A DNA stretch of 64,000 nt from Mucilaginibacter gossypii (GTDB lineage: Bacteria > Bacteroidota > Bacteroidia > Sphingobacteriales > Sphingobacteriaceae). The notes beneath the pieces were generated by a model, which saw only the letters and a program-made list of their open reading frames with translations, was not told the origin of the DNA and did not search any database. Of this stretch, positions 35,803 to 45,793 are shown one piece after another. The translations under genes and the position numbers were made by a program. Numbering within the stretch: the first letter of the stretch is position 1; each line of letters opens with the position of its first letter. The stretch spans positions 124,001-188,000 of the forward strand of contig NZ_FNCG01000003.1 in the NCBI RefSeq assembly GCF_900100945.1, read 5' to 3'.

Positions 35803-35890
35803 TTTCATTGTGTCATTTTGCTTCGCGTCATTATTCATTTGAACGCGGGTAAAAATGACATAATGACCCAATGACTTAATGAATTGAATC
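35803..35890. repeat. R1 spacer between permeases 12 and 13
   Basis: The core TTGCTTCGCGTCATTA lies at 35818-35833, followed by GAACGCGGGTAAAAATGAC and AATGACCCAATGAC words up to the start of permease 13. Confidence 0.8.
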
Positions 35891-38278
35891 ATGATAAAGA
35901 GCTATTTAAAAATCGCCTGGCGCAATATCCTTAACAACAAGGTTTATAGTGCAATTAATATATTGGGGCTTGCCGCAGGCATGGCGGTTGCGCTGATGAT
36001 TGGTCTTTGGGTAGTCAATGAATATTCATACGACAGGTTTTTGCCCAATTATGAGCAGCTTTACCAGGTTGAACAACATTTCACTACCCAGCATGATGGT
36101 GAGCATACACAGACCGCGGTTTCGTTGCCGCTGGCTGAAGTATTGCGCAAAGAGATTCCCGGAATCAAACGCGTTGCCGAAGCCGATTGGGTAGGCATGC
36201 AATGGCACGACCTTTTGGTAGGGGATAAGAAGCTCTATGTATCGGGTGGCTCCGCTCATTCCGATTTTCTACAGATCTTTAAATATCCTTTTATAGAAGG
36301 GAATGCTAAGGACGTTTTTGCACAGCCAAATTCTATTATTATTAATCAATCGACAGCTAAAGCACTTTTTGGAGATGCAGACCCGATAAATAAAGTAATA
36401 CGTTACGATAACAGCCACAATTTGAAGGTGACCGGTGTTATAAAGGATATCCCGAAAAATGCTACCATTCAGTTTAGCTTTTTAATACCCTTTGCTTTTA
36501 AAGAAGCCACTGAAGATTGGATGAAAGGTTCCCGCACCATGTGGACTAATAACTCATTCAATATGTTTTTGGAGTTGCAACCCGGTGTAACAATGGAGCA
36601 AATCGCACCGAAAATTAAAAATATAGTGTACGATCACAGCGAGCAGATGCGCCCGGCAAAGCCAGAGGTAATTATTCATCCGCTTAAAAAATGGCACTTG
36701 TATAATGACTTCAAAAACGGAAAAGCTGTTGGTGGTTTCATTGACTATGTGCGCATGTTTAGCGTGATAGGTTTTTTGGTGCTGCTTATTGCTTGTATTA
36801 ATTTCATGAACCTTTCTACAGCCCGGTCTGAAAAACGCGCCCGTGAAGTAGGTGTTCGCAAAGCCATCGGCTCGCAACGCAGCGATCTGATAGCCCAGTT
36901 CCTCGCGGAGTCGGTAATGATCACTTTCATTTCATTTTTGCTGTCAATTGTGATAGTGGAGGTGGCTATTCCGTCTTTCAATGCTATCGTAGGCAGTGCC
37001 ATTAATATTCCTTATACCAATGTTTGGTTTTGGGTGATGATGATAGGGTATGTGTTATTTACCGGTTTATTGGCAGGTAGTCGCCCCGCATTTTACTTGT
37101 CGTCATTTAATCCCGTACAGGTATTAAAAGGTACCATTAAGGTTGGCAGCTCGGCATCATTGCCGCGCAAGGTGTTGGTAGTAATGCAGTTTAGCTGTTC
37201 TGTTGCTTTGATTATCAGTACTGTTATTGTTTACCAGCAAATACAATACGCCAAAAACAGGCCTACCGGTTATAGTTCAACCCGTTTAATGATGACCGAT
37301 ATGAGCGGTGATCTTGAAAAAAACTACAGCGCATTAAAAAACGATCTGATAGCAAGCGGAATGGTAGAGAGTGTGGCGTCGGCATCAAGCCCGGTTACCA
37401 ATATCTATAGCCATACCGGGATCGATAACTGGCCCGGAAAAGCAGGTGGCGAAACAGGAATAAACGTTGGCGCTATCTCCGTATCGCCTAATTACTTCAA
37501 AACAATGGGCATGACCATGAAGGAAGGGCGTGACTTTTCGGCCGAATGGGCAGCTGATACAACAAATGTGATCATCAATGAGGCTGCCGTAAAACGCATG
37601 GGCTTAAAAGATCCTATTAACAAAGTGATAAATTATAGCTTTTTGGGGCGGGTTCACATTATAGGGGTGGTTAAAGATGCTCTGATGGAATCGCCATTTA
37701 CACCTGTGCAGCCTGCTGTATTTAATCATGGCAGAGGAGGTAACGACATCATGTATCGCCTGGCACCTAACGTAAATATGCAGGATGCCATTAAGAAGAT
37801 AGGGAAGATCTTTGATACTTATAACCCGGCGTATCCTTATATCTATCAGTATGTTGATGAGGAATACAATCGCAAATTTAGCCTCGAGGCATTAGTTGGC
37901 AAGCTGGCAGGTGTTTTTGCAGGATTGGCTATTTTTATTTCATGCCTTGGTTTGTTTGGGTTAGCTGCTTATGTAGCCGAACAACGTACCAAAGAGATCG
38001 GCATTCGCAAAGTATTGGGTGCCTCAATAGCACAGGTATGGCTGCTGCTATCAAAAGAATTTATTTTGCTGGTGATGTTAAGTTGCATAATAGCAACACC
38101 TGTAGCTTTTTACTTTTTGAAGGATTGGCTGCAAAAATATGATTACAGGATAACAATAGGGCCCGGGGTATTTGTGCTTTCGGCTGTTGCCGCTATAATT
38201 ATAACGTTGGTGACTATAAGTTTCCAGGCTATAAAAGCTGCATTGAGCAATCCGGTGAAGAGTTTGAGAAGTGAGTAA
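35891..38278 (+). CDS. MacB/FtsX-family permease 13 (subfamily A, close to permease 15)
   Basis: 795 residues. Strongly similar to permease 15: both have GLAAGMAVALMI in helix 1, NEYSYDRFLP after it, TARSEKRAREVG followed by RKAIGSQR (Glu319 here), and GSRPAFYLSSFNPVQVLKG where other paralogues have GSYPA. MQFSCS in helix 5 is also shared. KKWHLYNDFKNGKAVGGF and IDNWPGKAGGETG are the subfamily A marks. The second periplasmic landmark reads IIGVVKDALMESPF. The second coupling segment starts near 702 (EIGIRKVLGAS) and the tail is NPVKSLRSE. It and permease 15 are separated by the subfamily C permease 14, so the pair is not a simple tandem. Third gene of operon 4. Confidence 0.93.
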   Translation: MIKSYLKIAWRNILNNKVYSAINILGLAAGMAVALMIGLWVVNEYSYDRFLPNYEQLYQVEQHFTTQHDGEHTQTAVSLPLAEVLRKEIPGIKRVAEADWVGMQWHDLLVGDKKLYVSGGSAHSDFLQIFKYPFIEGNAKDVFAQPNSIIINQSTAKALFGDADPINKVIRYDNSHNLKVTGVIKDIPKNATIQFSFLIPFAFKEATEDWMKGSRTMWTNNSFNMFLELQPGVTMEQIAPKIKNIVYDHSEQMRPAKPEVIIHPLKKWHLYNDFKNGKAVGGFIDYVRMFSVIGFLVLLIACINFMNLSTARSEKRAREVGVRKAIGSQRSDLIAQFLAESVMITFISFLLSIVIVEVAIPSFNAIVGSAINIPYTNVWFWVMMIGYVLFTGLLAGSRPAFYLSSFNPVQVLKGTIKVGSSASLPRKVLVVMQFSCSVALIISTVIVYQQIQYAKNRPTGYSSTRLMMTDMSGDLEKNYSALKNDLIASGMVESVASASSPVTNIYSHTGIDNWPGKAGGETGINVGAISVSPNYFKTMGMTMKEGRDFSAEWAADTTNVIINEAAVKRMGLKDPINKVINYSFLGRVHIIGVVKDALMESPFTPVQPAVFNHGRGGNDIMYRLAPNVNMQDAIKKIGKIFDTYNPAYPYIYQYVDEEYNRKFSLEALVGKLAGVFAGLAIFISCLGLFGLAAYVAEQRTKEIGIRKVLGASIAQVWLLLSKEFILLVMLSCIIATPVAFYFLKDWLQKYDYRITIGPGVFVLSAVAAIIITLVTISFQAIKAALSNPVKSLRSE

Positions 38279-38392
38279 CCTCACCCAAACCCTCTCCAAA
38301 GGAGAGGGCTTTAAGAAGATTAAAATACATAAATAATAACTAAATATATCACAAGTACAATTCCTCCCCTTTGGGGAGGTTAGGAGGGGTTT
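38279..38392. repeat. R3 spacer between permeases 13 and 14
   Basis: Begins CCTCACCC directly after the TAA, carries the CCCTCTCC/GGAGAGGG and CCTCCCC/GGGGAGG hairpins, and ends with AGGAGG at 38382-38387, 5 nt before the ATG of permease 14. Confidence 0.85.
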
Positions 38393-40771
38393 ATGATCAA
38401 AAACTACATAAAAATTGCATGGCGAAATTTGGTGCGTAACAAGGCTTACGCAACCATCAGTGTTATTGGTTTGGCTTTGGGTATAGCCTGTGGGGTATTA
38501 ATATTTACGCTGATCACTTACCACCTGAGTTTTGATACCTTTCATAAGGATAAAGACAGGATCTACCGTTTTTATACCGAGTTTCACGATCAGGGTGTAG
38601 ACCGGGTAGGCGCTATTCCGCAACCGATGGCCAAGGGTTATCGAAATGACTTTGCCTTTAGCGAAAAAACGGCGAGATATATCAGCTTTAATAAAACGCT
38701 GATCACTATTACCAAGGGAAATGAAGTGAAAAAATTTGGTGAGGATGACGGTGTTGCCTTTGTTGAGCCCGAGTATTTCGATATCCTGAATTTTCCATTG
38801 CTTAAAGGCGATAAGAAAACGATGCTTGTTAACCCGAATGAAGCGTTGGTTACCGAAAAAATGGCCCAAAAATATTTTGGTAATGATAACCCAATAGGCA
38901 AAACCTTTAAGCTGGATAATAATATAACTGTTACTATAACCGGTGTGCTGCAGGATTTGCCAAATAACACCGACCAAAAGCAACAGATCTTTATTTCGTA
39001 TGCAAGTATGGAGGTGTACGCAGGTAAGGGCCGTGAAAATAACTGGGGCGGTGTTTACAGCGGCTGTCAGGGTTTTACCAAGTTGAAACCGGGTGTAACC
39101 AAAGCACAGGTTGAAACAGCCATGCTGCAATTGGTTAAAAAGAATTACACCGGCAGGGATTTGCAGGTTTGGCGCTTTAAATTACAACCTATTGCTGAAA
39201 TGCACTTTGACCGTGAACTTGGCGGTTATGCCGATAAAAGCTATTTATGGGCGCTGTTCTTTATCGGCGTGTTCCTGATCATTACGGCCTCGGTAAACTT
39301 TATAAACCTGGCTACGGCCCAGGCGCTAAACCGCTCAAAAGAGGTAGGCATCCGTAAAGTATTGGGTAGTCAGCCTTTTCAATTATTTTGGCAGTTTATT
39401 GCCGAAACAGCTATCATCAGCATTATTGCTGTGGGAGTTGCTATTGGTTTATCCGAGATTGCTTTGACGCCATTAAACAATCTCTTCCATGCAAGGATGA
39501 CCTTTAACTGGGCCGAATTAAGCGCTTTTATAGTTGTTATTACTTTTGTTGTTGTATTTCTTTCGGGTTCATACCCTGGTTTGGTACTGGCGAGGTTCCA
39601 GCCAATTAAAGCGCTTAAAAGTAAACTGTCACAAAAGGATGTCGGTGGTTTTTCGTTACGCAGGGTACTGGTAGTTACCCAGTTCACTATATCGCAGGTA
39701 CTTATCATCGGTACTATCATCGTAGTATCGCAATTACATTATTCACAAACTGCCGATCTGGGCTTTAATAAAAATGCCGTAGTGCTTGTGCCGCTTCCTC
39801 AAAACGATAAGATGAAAATGAGCACGATGCGTAATCGCCTCAGCGAAATTAAGGGTGTTGAAAATGTATCTTACTGTTATAACCCGCCGGCGTCGCGTTC
39901 AAATAGTAATACCGGTATTCAATATGATAATCGTGCCGAAGACGAGCATTGGAGCATCAACACCAAACAGGCCGACGAAAATTACATTTCAACCTTCGGC
40001 ATTAAACTTATTGCCGGCAGAAACTTCTTCAAAGGCGATTCGGTTAAAGAGTTTTTGGTGAACGAAACCTTCGTTAATAAACTGCACCTTAAACCGCAGG
40101 ATGTAATAGGGAAACAAATGGCAATTAATGGCCGCGACTATAAAGGTACCATTGTAGGCGTAATGAAAGATTTTTACAATTACTCTTTCCATGCGGAGAT
40201 TTCACCATTATGTGTGATGCCTAACTATCAATCACTATCTACCGTTGCTGTGAAGATAGATATGCGTAATGCCAAAGCTACACTGGCGGATATTGATAAG
40301 ATCTGGAACCAAACTTTCCCTGAAGAATTGTATTCTTACCAGTTTTTGGATGATACCATTGCCCGTTTCTATCAGATGGATAATATATTACTAATCCTGG
40401 TTGAAGCGTTTGCCGGTATCGCAATCATTATAGGTTGTCTCGGCCTGTATGGCCTGGTGTCATTTATGGCTGTACGTAAAACCAAGGAGATCGGGGTTCG
40501 TAAGGTATTGGGTGCAAATATCAGCAGCATCTTATGGTTGTTTGGCAAGGAGTTCAGCATATTGCTGCTTATAGCATTTGTAATAGCCTCTCCGCTGGCC
40601 TGGTGGGCAATGCATAATTACTTAAAGGATTTTCAATACAGGATTAGTATCGGTCCACAAATATTTGTGATGTCCATACTATCCACATTTATTATAGCGT
40701 GGATTACGGTAGGTTATCGTGCTGCAATGGCTGCGCTTGCCAATCCGGTTAAAAGTTTGCGTTCGGAGTAG
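38393..40771 (+). CDS. MacB/FtsX-family permease 14 (subfamily C)
   Basis: 792 residues. Subfamily C marks are LATAQALNRSKEVGIRKVLGSQPFQL (Glu317) and NNWGGVYSGCQGFTKL in the first periplasmic domain. It has GSYPGLVLARFQPIKALKSKL where most paralogues read GSYPAxFLSSFxPIxVLKG. The second coupling segment is EIGVRKVLGAN from about 699 with AVRKTK before it. Landmarks TITGVLQDLPNNTDQKQQ and IVGVMKDFYNYSF are recognisable. The tail is NPVKSLRSE, preceded by AAMAALA where others have IKAALA. Translation should profit from the AGGAGGGG end of the R3 spacer. Fourth gene of operon 4, lying between the similar permeases 13 and 15. Confidence 0.92.
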   Translation: MIKNYIKIAWRNLVRNKAYATISVIGLALGIACGVLIFTLITYHLSFDTFHKDKDRIYRFYTEFHDQGVDRVGAIPQPMAKGYRNDFAFSEKTARYISFNKTLITITKGNEVKKFGEDDGVAFVEPEYFDILNFPLLKGDKKTMLVNPNEALVTEKMAQKYFGNDNPIGKTFKLDNNITVTITGVLQDLPNNTDQKQQIFISYASMEVYAGKGRENNWGGVYSGCQGFTKLKPGVTKAQVETAMLQLVKKNYTGRDLQVWRFKLQPIAEMHFDRELGGYADKSYLWALFFIGVFLIITASVNFINLATAQALNRSKEVGIRKVLGSQPFQLFWQFIAETAIISIIAVGVAIGLSEIALTPLNNLFHARMTFNWAELSAFIVVITFVVVFLSGSYPGLVLARFQPIKALKSKLSQKDVGGFSLRRVLVVTQFTISQVLIIGTIIVVSQLHYSQTADLGFNKNAVVLVPLPQNDKMKMSTMRNRLSEIKGVENVSYCYNPPASRSNSNTGIQYDNRAEDEHWSINTKQADENYISTFGIKLIAGRNFFKGDSVKEFLVNETFVNKLHLKPQDVIGKQMAINGRDYKGTIVGVMKDFYNYSFHAEISPLCVMPNYQSLSTVAVKIDMRNAKATLADIDKIWNQTFPEELYSYQFLDDTIARFYQMDNILLILVEAFAGIAIIIGCLGLYGLVSFMAVRKTKEIGVRKVLGANISSILWLFGKEFSILLLIAFVIASPLAWWAMHNYLKDFQYRISIGPQIFVMSILSTFIIAWITVGYRAAMAALANPVKSLRSE

Positions 40772-40891
40772 GGTTCATTTGTTCACTTGTTCATTAGTTC
40801 ATTAGCGAACGCGGGCAAGGTTGTGCAAATAATTTTTACTCGCGAATAAAACCAATGAACTAATGAACAATTGAACTAATGAACCAACAGT
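40772..40891. repeat. R2 spacer: 32-bp inverted repeat of AATGAAC words
   Basis: The arm 40772-40803, starting at the base after the stop codon, is complementary at 30 of 32 positions to 40854-40885, which ends 6 nt before the ATG of permease 15. The arms are built of 8-nt-spaced TTCATTA/TAATGAA words; the loop of 50 nt contains GCGAACGCGGGCAAGG and ACTCGCGAAT. Confidence 0.85.
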
Positions 40892-43258
40892 ATGCTTAGA
40901 AATTATATCAAAATAGCCTGGCGAAACATCGCTAACAATAAGGCTTATACAGCTATAAACGTTTTGGGATTGGCAGCCGGGATGGCTGTTGCCTTAATGA
41001 TAGCACTTTGGGTTGCTAATGAGTACTCATACGACAGGTTTTTGCCTGATGCCAATAGGGCATACCAGGTTCGCCGTAATTTTAACAGTAATGGCGAAAA
41101 ATTAACGTTTAGTTCAACCTCGCTAAAACTGGCAGATGTGTTGAAAACTATGCCCGAAATAGAATATGTAGCACCCACAGATTGGGGTGGCACACATGGG
41201 TTAATGGTAGGCGATAAAAAGTTATCTATTGATGGCGTGCAGGCAGGTAGCGATTTCCTGAAAATTTTTCAATACAATTTTTTACAGGGGAGCCGTACAA
41301 CCGCTTTGAATGATCCATATTCAATTGTATTGACCAAAGCTACTGCTCTCGCTTTATTTGGCACCGGGAATGTGATTAATAAGGTTGTTAAGGTTGATAA
41401 TAACTACAATTTAAAGGTTACCGGCGTGATTCAGGATGTACCATTGAATTCGTCGCTTCAATTTAAATATGTTATTCCATTCAGTTTGATGGAGCAACAG
41501 CCTTACATGAAAGACGCCCACGATAGCTTTGGTAACAATAGCTTCGAGCTATTTGCAAAGCTAAAACCAGGTGTAACTTACGCACAACTGGCCCCAAAGA
41601 TCCTTCACATCGAAAAAGGCGAAAAAAATATTAACGCCGAAAACTCGGATGTAATTATGCAGCCCATGACCGATTGGCACCTTTTTGCCGATTATAAAAA
41701 TGGAGTTGCAGTAAGTGGGTTTATTGATTATGTACGCACCTTTAGTATTGTTGGTTTACTGGTGCTGCTGATAGCTTGCGTGAATTTCATCAATCTCACA
41801 ACTGCCCGGTCTGAAAAACGCGCGCGCGAGGTCGGTATCCGTAAAGCTATCGGATCACAACGTCAGCATCTGATATTCCAGTTCTTGACAGAATCTACAT
41901 TGATCACACTGATCTCCTTTATATGCTCAATACTTTTTGTTCAAATAGCGCTCGGGCCGTTTAACTCGCTTACCGGGACTACTATTTCCATTCCCTTTAA
42001 CAGCGCAATCTTTTGGCTGATTGTCATAGGGTGTGTATTGCTTACAGCCCTGGTGGCCGGTAGCCGCCCTGCGTTTTATCTTTCGTCATTTAATCCGGTT
42101 AAGGTATTAAAAGGTACAATTCAGGTTGGCCGCTCAGCGTCGTATTCGCGTAAAGTTTTAGTAGTAATGCAGTTTAGCTGCTCAATAGCGTTGATCATAA
42201 GTACAGCTGTTATTTACAGGCAAATTCAGTATGCAAAAAACCGCCCGGCGGGATACGATATTACTAGGTTAATAGCCACTAATGCCAACGAAGATTTGGG
42301 TAAGCACTATTCCGCTTTTAAAAATGAATTATTGCAAAGCGGCGTGATTGAAAGTATCTCCACAGCGTCAAGCACCATTACAGATATTAACATGCACAAC
42401 AACCTTGACCAATGGCCCGGTAAATTTACCGGCGAAACCGTTGAAATGGGCGTAATAGCTGTAGCTAATGATTATTTCAAGACTGTAGGCATGAAAATGC
42501 TTGCCGGGAGAGATTATAATAATGTGGTGTCCGATTCATTGAATATTATTTTCAATGAAGCAGCGGTTAAGCGCCTGCGCCTTAAAGGCGACCCGATAAG
42601 CCAGGTAATAACTTATGGGGGCAAGCAACGCAAGATAATTGGGGTAGTTAAAAACGCGCTGATGTTATCTCCATTTGCACAAGCCGACCCAACCATGTTT
42701 TTGTATAATAACGATCCGCATCAAAACATGATCTACCGCCTCTCGCCTGAAGTAAACCCGCACGATGCCATTGATAAAATAGGGCAGGTGTTTTCAAAAT
42801 ATAGTCCTGCTTATCCATTTACATATCGCTTTGTAGATGATGATTATAACCGCAAGTTTGGCCAGGAAGTATTGGTGGGGAAATTGTCGGGCATTTTTGC
42901 GGGCCTGGCCATATTTATTTCATGCCTCGGCCTGTTTGGATTAGCCGCATACATCGCCGAGCAGCGAACTAAAGAAATTGGCGTACGCAAGGTATTAGGT
43001 GCAACTGTAAGCCAGTTATGGTTTTTACTGTCGAAGGATTTTGTGTTGCTGGTGCTTATTAGTTGTGTAATAGCCTCGCCGGTAGCCTTTTACTTTTTGC
43101 AGGGGTGGTTGCAGAAATACGATTACCGGGTAACCGTTGGCCCTGGTGTGTTTATTATATCGGCGACAGCAGCAATTGTCATCACACTAACGACAATCAG
43201 TTTTCAGGCTATTAAGGCCGCGATTGCCAACCCGGTTAAAAGTTTACGTTCTGAATAA
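40892..43258 (+). CDS. MacB/FtsX-family permease 15 (subfamily A, close to permease 13)
   Basis: 788 residues. It shares with permease 13 the helix-1 sequence GLAAGMAVALMI, the TARSEKRAREVGIRKAIGSQR coupling region (Glu313), GSRPAFYLSSFNPVKVLKG, and MQFSCSIALIIST. Subfamily A elements DWHLFADYKNGVAVSGF and LDQWPGKFTGETVEMG are present. The second periplasmic landmark is IIGVVKNALMLSPF, parallel to IIGVVKDALMESPF of permease 13. The second coupling segment EIGVRKVLGAT starts near 695. The tail is NPVKSLRSE. The likeliest history is duplication of a unit followed by insertion or exchange of permease 14 (inference). Fifth gene of operon 4. Confidence 0.93.
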   Translation: MLRNYIKIAWRNIANNKAYTAINVLGLAAGMAVALMIALWVANEYSYDRFLPDANRAYQVRRNFNSNGEKLTFSSTSLKLADVLKTMPEIEYVAPTDWGGTHGLMVGDKKLSIDGVQAGSDFLKIFQYNFLQGSRTTALNDPYSIVLTKATALALFGTGNVINKVVKVDNNYNLKVTGVIQDVPLNSSLQFKYVIPFSLMEQQPYMKDAHDSFGNNSFELFAKLKPGVTYAQLAPKILHIEKGEKNINAENSDVIMQPMTDWHLFADYKNGVAVSGFIDYVRTFSIVGLLVLLIACVNFINLTTARSEKRAREVGIRKAIGSQRQHLIFQFLTESTLITLISFICSILFVQIALGPFNSLTGTTISIPFNSAIFWLIVIGCVLLTALVAGSRPAFYLSSFNPVKVLKGTIQVGRSASYSRKVLVVMQFSCSIALIISTAVIYRQIQYAKNRPAGYDITRLIATNANEDLGKHYSAFKNELLQSGVIESISTASSTITDINMHNNLDQWPGKFTGETVEMGVIAVANDYFKTVGMKMLAGRDYNNVVSDSLNIIFNEAAVKRLRLKGDPISQVITYGGKQRKIIGVVKNALMLSPFAQADPTMFLYNNDPHQNMIYRLSPEVNPHDAIDKIGQVFSKYSPAYPFTYRFVDDDYNRKFGQEVLVGKLSGIFAGLAIFISCLGLFGLAAYIAEQRTKEIGVRKVLGATVSQLWFLLSKDFVLLVLISCVIASPVAFYFLQGWLQKYDYRVTVGPGVFIISATAAIVITLTTISFQAIKAAIANPVKSLRSE

Positions 43259-43342
43259 TGGGTAATTGTATCAGTTTGCTTTGTGTTGTTATAACGGGTA
43301 AGATAAATGACCATATGACCATGACATTAAAAAATAAAAAAT
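43259..43342. repeat. Decayed R1 spacer
   Basis: GTTTGCTTTGTGTTGTTAT resembles the R1 core with several changes and AATGACCATATGACCATGAC the AATGAC words, but the complementarity is mostly lost. Confidence 0.5.
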
Positions 43343-45724
43343 ATGATCAGAAATTACATTAAAATAGCCCTCCGGAACCTTTGGCGCCACCGGGGCTTTT
43401 CGTTTATTAATATTACGGGCTTATCAATAGGGATAACAGCCTGTTTTTTCATTTTTATATACGTGGCCTTTGAGCTGAGTTACGATAACTTTCACACAAA
43501 GGCCGATAGGATCTATCGTTTGGTAACTGATATCAAAACCCCGAGCGAAACTATTAATACCAGTAGCACATCATGGGCGTTTGCACCCAATATTAGGGCA
43601 GACTTGCCCGAAGTAGAAGCATTTGTACGCACCAGCGGCGGCAGTTTTTTGGTGCGCAGGGGAGATGTAAAATTCCAGGAGGAAAACTCCATGTTCGCGG
43701 ATTCGACATTTTTTAAGGTCTTTGATTTTAAATTAGTTAAAGGCGATCCCAGGACTGTACTCACCGCGCCCGCTACAATAGTATTTACCGAATCTACCGC
43801 GAAAAAATATTTTGGCAGTGCCGACCCAATTGGCAAAACCGTATTAATTACCGGCGATGCCGTACCTGCCACGGTTACCGGTGTTATGAAGGATTTTCCT
43901 GGCAACTCACAAATCAAGGCCGATATGATCATCTCAATGACATCGTTAACCCAAAAGTTTAATAAAGGAATTGACGGGCAGTGGGGCAATTTCGGCGCTA
44001 CGACTTATCTTTTGTTAAAACCGGGTACAAGTCCAAAGGCTGTTGAAGCTAAAATGCCTGCCTTTTTGCAAAATCGTGACGGGGACGGAATGAAGAAAAG
44101 CCAGATGTTCTATAGGCTCATGCTTGAGCCTTTAAAATATACCTACCTCTACTCAAAAAGAGGCGGACAGGAAGTTGGAAGCATTAGCAATGTGTATATA
44201 TTCAGTATTGTCGCGATTTTTATTTTGCTGATAGCTTGCATCAACTTCGTTAACCTTACTACTGCCCGCTCGGTTGAACGCGCCAAAGAAGTAGGGATTC
44301 GTAAAGTTGTGGGCGCCGAAAAGAGCCAGCTTGCAGGCCAGTTCATCGGTGAATCGGTGGTACTTTGTATCATAGCTTTTTTACTTACGCTTGGTATCGC
44401 TGCTTTATTGTTGCCTGCATTTAATCAATTGGCTGGTAAAACTGTTAGTTCCGGCATCTTTTCAAACTGGTACTATGTAGTTATTCTGTTTGTAACGTCT
44501 ATTTGCATCGGCCTGCTTGCCGGTTTATATCCTGCGTTGGTACTATCGTCCTTTAAACCGGTGATGGTTTTGAAAGGCCGTTTTTCCGGAAGCCGGAAGG
44601 GCGGAATTTTACGCAAAACGCTTGTTGTTGCTCAGTTTAGTATTTCCATAGCGCTTATTATTGGAACTATAGTAGTTTATAACCAAATGAGCTTTATGCA
44701 AAACCGCGATCTTGGTTTTAATAAAGAACAAATGCTTGTACTCAACACCAACAGCGATCCTGCTAAAGAATCCCTGAAAAATGCTATCAGTTCAATTCCC
44801 GGCGTAGTATCAACGGCATCTGCTTCAAGTATCCCTGGAGGTGGAAATAACGGGGCTTACTCCGAGATAGAAAATAAAATGGGCGATTTGCAGATAGCTA
44901 ACCTTGATCTGTATTTTGTTGATTATGACTATGTAAACCAATTTAAGATAAAGATGGTTGCGGGTCGTTCGTTTTCACGTGAATTTGGTACTGATACGGC
45001 CCAGGCGATGCTTATCAATGAAGCCGCTGTTAAATTGTTTGGCTATAGCTCTCCTAAAGATGCTATCGGCCGACGGTTTAAACAATGGGGGCGCGAAGGT
45101 AAAATAGTAGGTGTAATGAAAGATTTTCATTTCCGTTCGTTACAGGAGGTAATCAAGCCGCTTACCATGCGAATCGAGCTTCATAGTCTTGATCTGATAA
45201 CTGTAAAAGTCTCCCCGAAAAATCTGAATAGCACATTGGCGCAGATAGAAGGTAAGTGGAAACAATTTATCCCTAACAGGCCATACTCATTTTATTTTTT
45301 AGATGAGTTTTTTGACAGGCAGTACCGCTCTGAACAGCGTTTCGGTAAGCTATTTTTCAACTTCGCCGTTCTCGCCATATTCATTTCGTGTTTGGGCTTG
45401 CTTGGTTTGGCTTCGTACAGCACGCTGCAACGTACCCGCGAAATAGGGATCCGCAAAGTGCTTGGCGCGTCGGTACCCGGTATTGTTAACCTGCTATCCT
45501 TTGATTTTTTAAAGCTGATATTGATATCCTGCATAATAGCCATGCCGGTAGGTTGGTATTTTATGCATCAATGGCTCAAAGATTTTGCCTATCGTATAGA
45601 TGTTCAATGGTGGGTATTTGTGCTGGCTGGTGTATTAGCCGTTTTGGTGGCAGTAGCTACCATTAGCTTTCAGGCAATAAAAGCAGCATTGAGCAACCCG
45701 GTTAAAAGTTTACGTTCCGAATAA
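43343..45724 (+). CDS. MacB/FtsX-family permease 16
   Basis: 793 residues, B-like. Coupling segments EVGIRKVVGAEKSQL (Glu316), preceded by LTTARSVERAK, and EIGIRKVLGAS from about 700, preceded by TLQRTR. Periplasmic landmarks are TVTGVMKDFPGNSQIKAD and IVGVMKDFHFRSL. The first domain contains the short run RTSGGSFLVRRGD. LEPLKYTYLYSKRGGQEVGSISNVYIF in two parts replaces the LxDIHLHSN...NGxIxYVYIF region of other B-like members. The tail is NPVKSLRSE. It is the sixth gene of operon 4, with decayed R1 spacers on both sides, which may mean this is an older part of the array (inference). Confidence 0.92.
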   Translation: MIRNYIKIALRNLWRHRGFSFINITGLSIGITACFFIFIYVAFELSYDNFHTKADRIYRLVTDIKTPSETINTSSTSWAFAPNIRADLPEVEAFVRTSGGSFLVRRGDVKFQEENSMFADSTFFKVFDFKLVKGDPRTVLTAPATIVFTESTAKKYFGSADPIGKTVLITGDAVPATVTGVMKDFPGNSQIKADMIISMTSLTQKFNKGIDGQWGNFGATTYLLLKPGTSPKAVEAKMPAFLQNRDGDGMKKSQMFYRLMLEPLKYTYLYSKRGGQEVGSISNVYIFSIVAIFILLIACINFVNLTTARSVERAKEVGIRKVVGAEKSQLAGQFIGESVVLCIIAFLLTLGIAALLLPAFNQLAGKTVSSGIFSNWYYVVILFVTSICIGLLAGLYPALVLSSFKPVMVLKGRFSGSRKGGILRKTLVVAQFSISIALIIGTIVVYNQMSFMQNRDLGFNKEQMLVLNTNSDPAKESLKNAISSIPGVVSTASASSIPGGGNNGAYSEIENKMGDLQIANLDLYFVDYDYVNQFKIKMVAGRSFSREFGTDTAQAMLINEAAVKLFGYSSPKDAIGRRFKQWGREGKIVGVMKDFHFRSLQEVIKPLTMRIELHSLDLITVKVSPKNLNSTLAQIEGKWKQFIPNRPYSFYFLDEFFDRQYRSEQRFGKLFFNFAVLAIFISCLGLLGLASYSTLQRTREIGIRKVLGASVPGIVNLLSFDFLKLILISCIIAMPVGWYFMHQWLKDFAYRIDVQWWVFVLAGVLAVLVAVATISFQAIKAALSNPVKSLRSE

Positions 45725-45793
45725 TTGTCATTAAGCCATGCTTTCATCTTATTAATGGAATGCGGGGCAAAATGACCTAAACGAGATAAACTA
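45725..45793. repeat. Decayed R1 spacer between permeases 16 and 17
   Basis: Short words GTCATTAAGCCAT and GCGGGGCAAAATGACC remain from the R1 pattern. At 69 bp it is the shortest inter-permease spacer. Confidence 0.5.

Noticed and set aside
38498..39130. Minus-strand open frame of 210 codons opposite permease 14
   Set aside because: It lies wholly inside a well supported permease gene and has no recognisable domain or own promoter.
40772..40891. Spacer repeats as a CRISPR array
   Set aside because: Units are 7-8 nt, inverted and degenerate, with no constant repeats of about 30 nt, no unique spacers and no cas genes.
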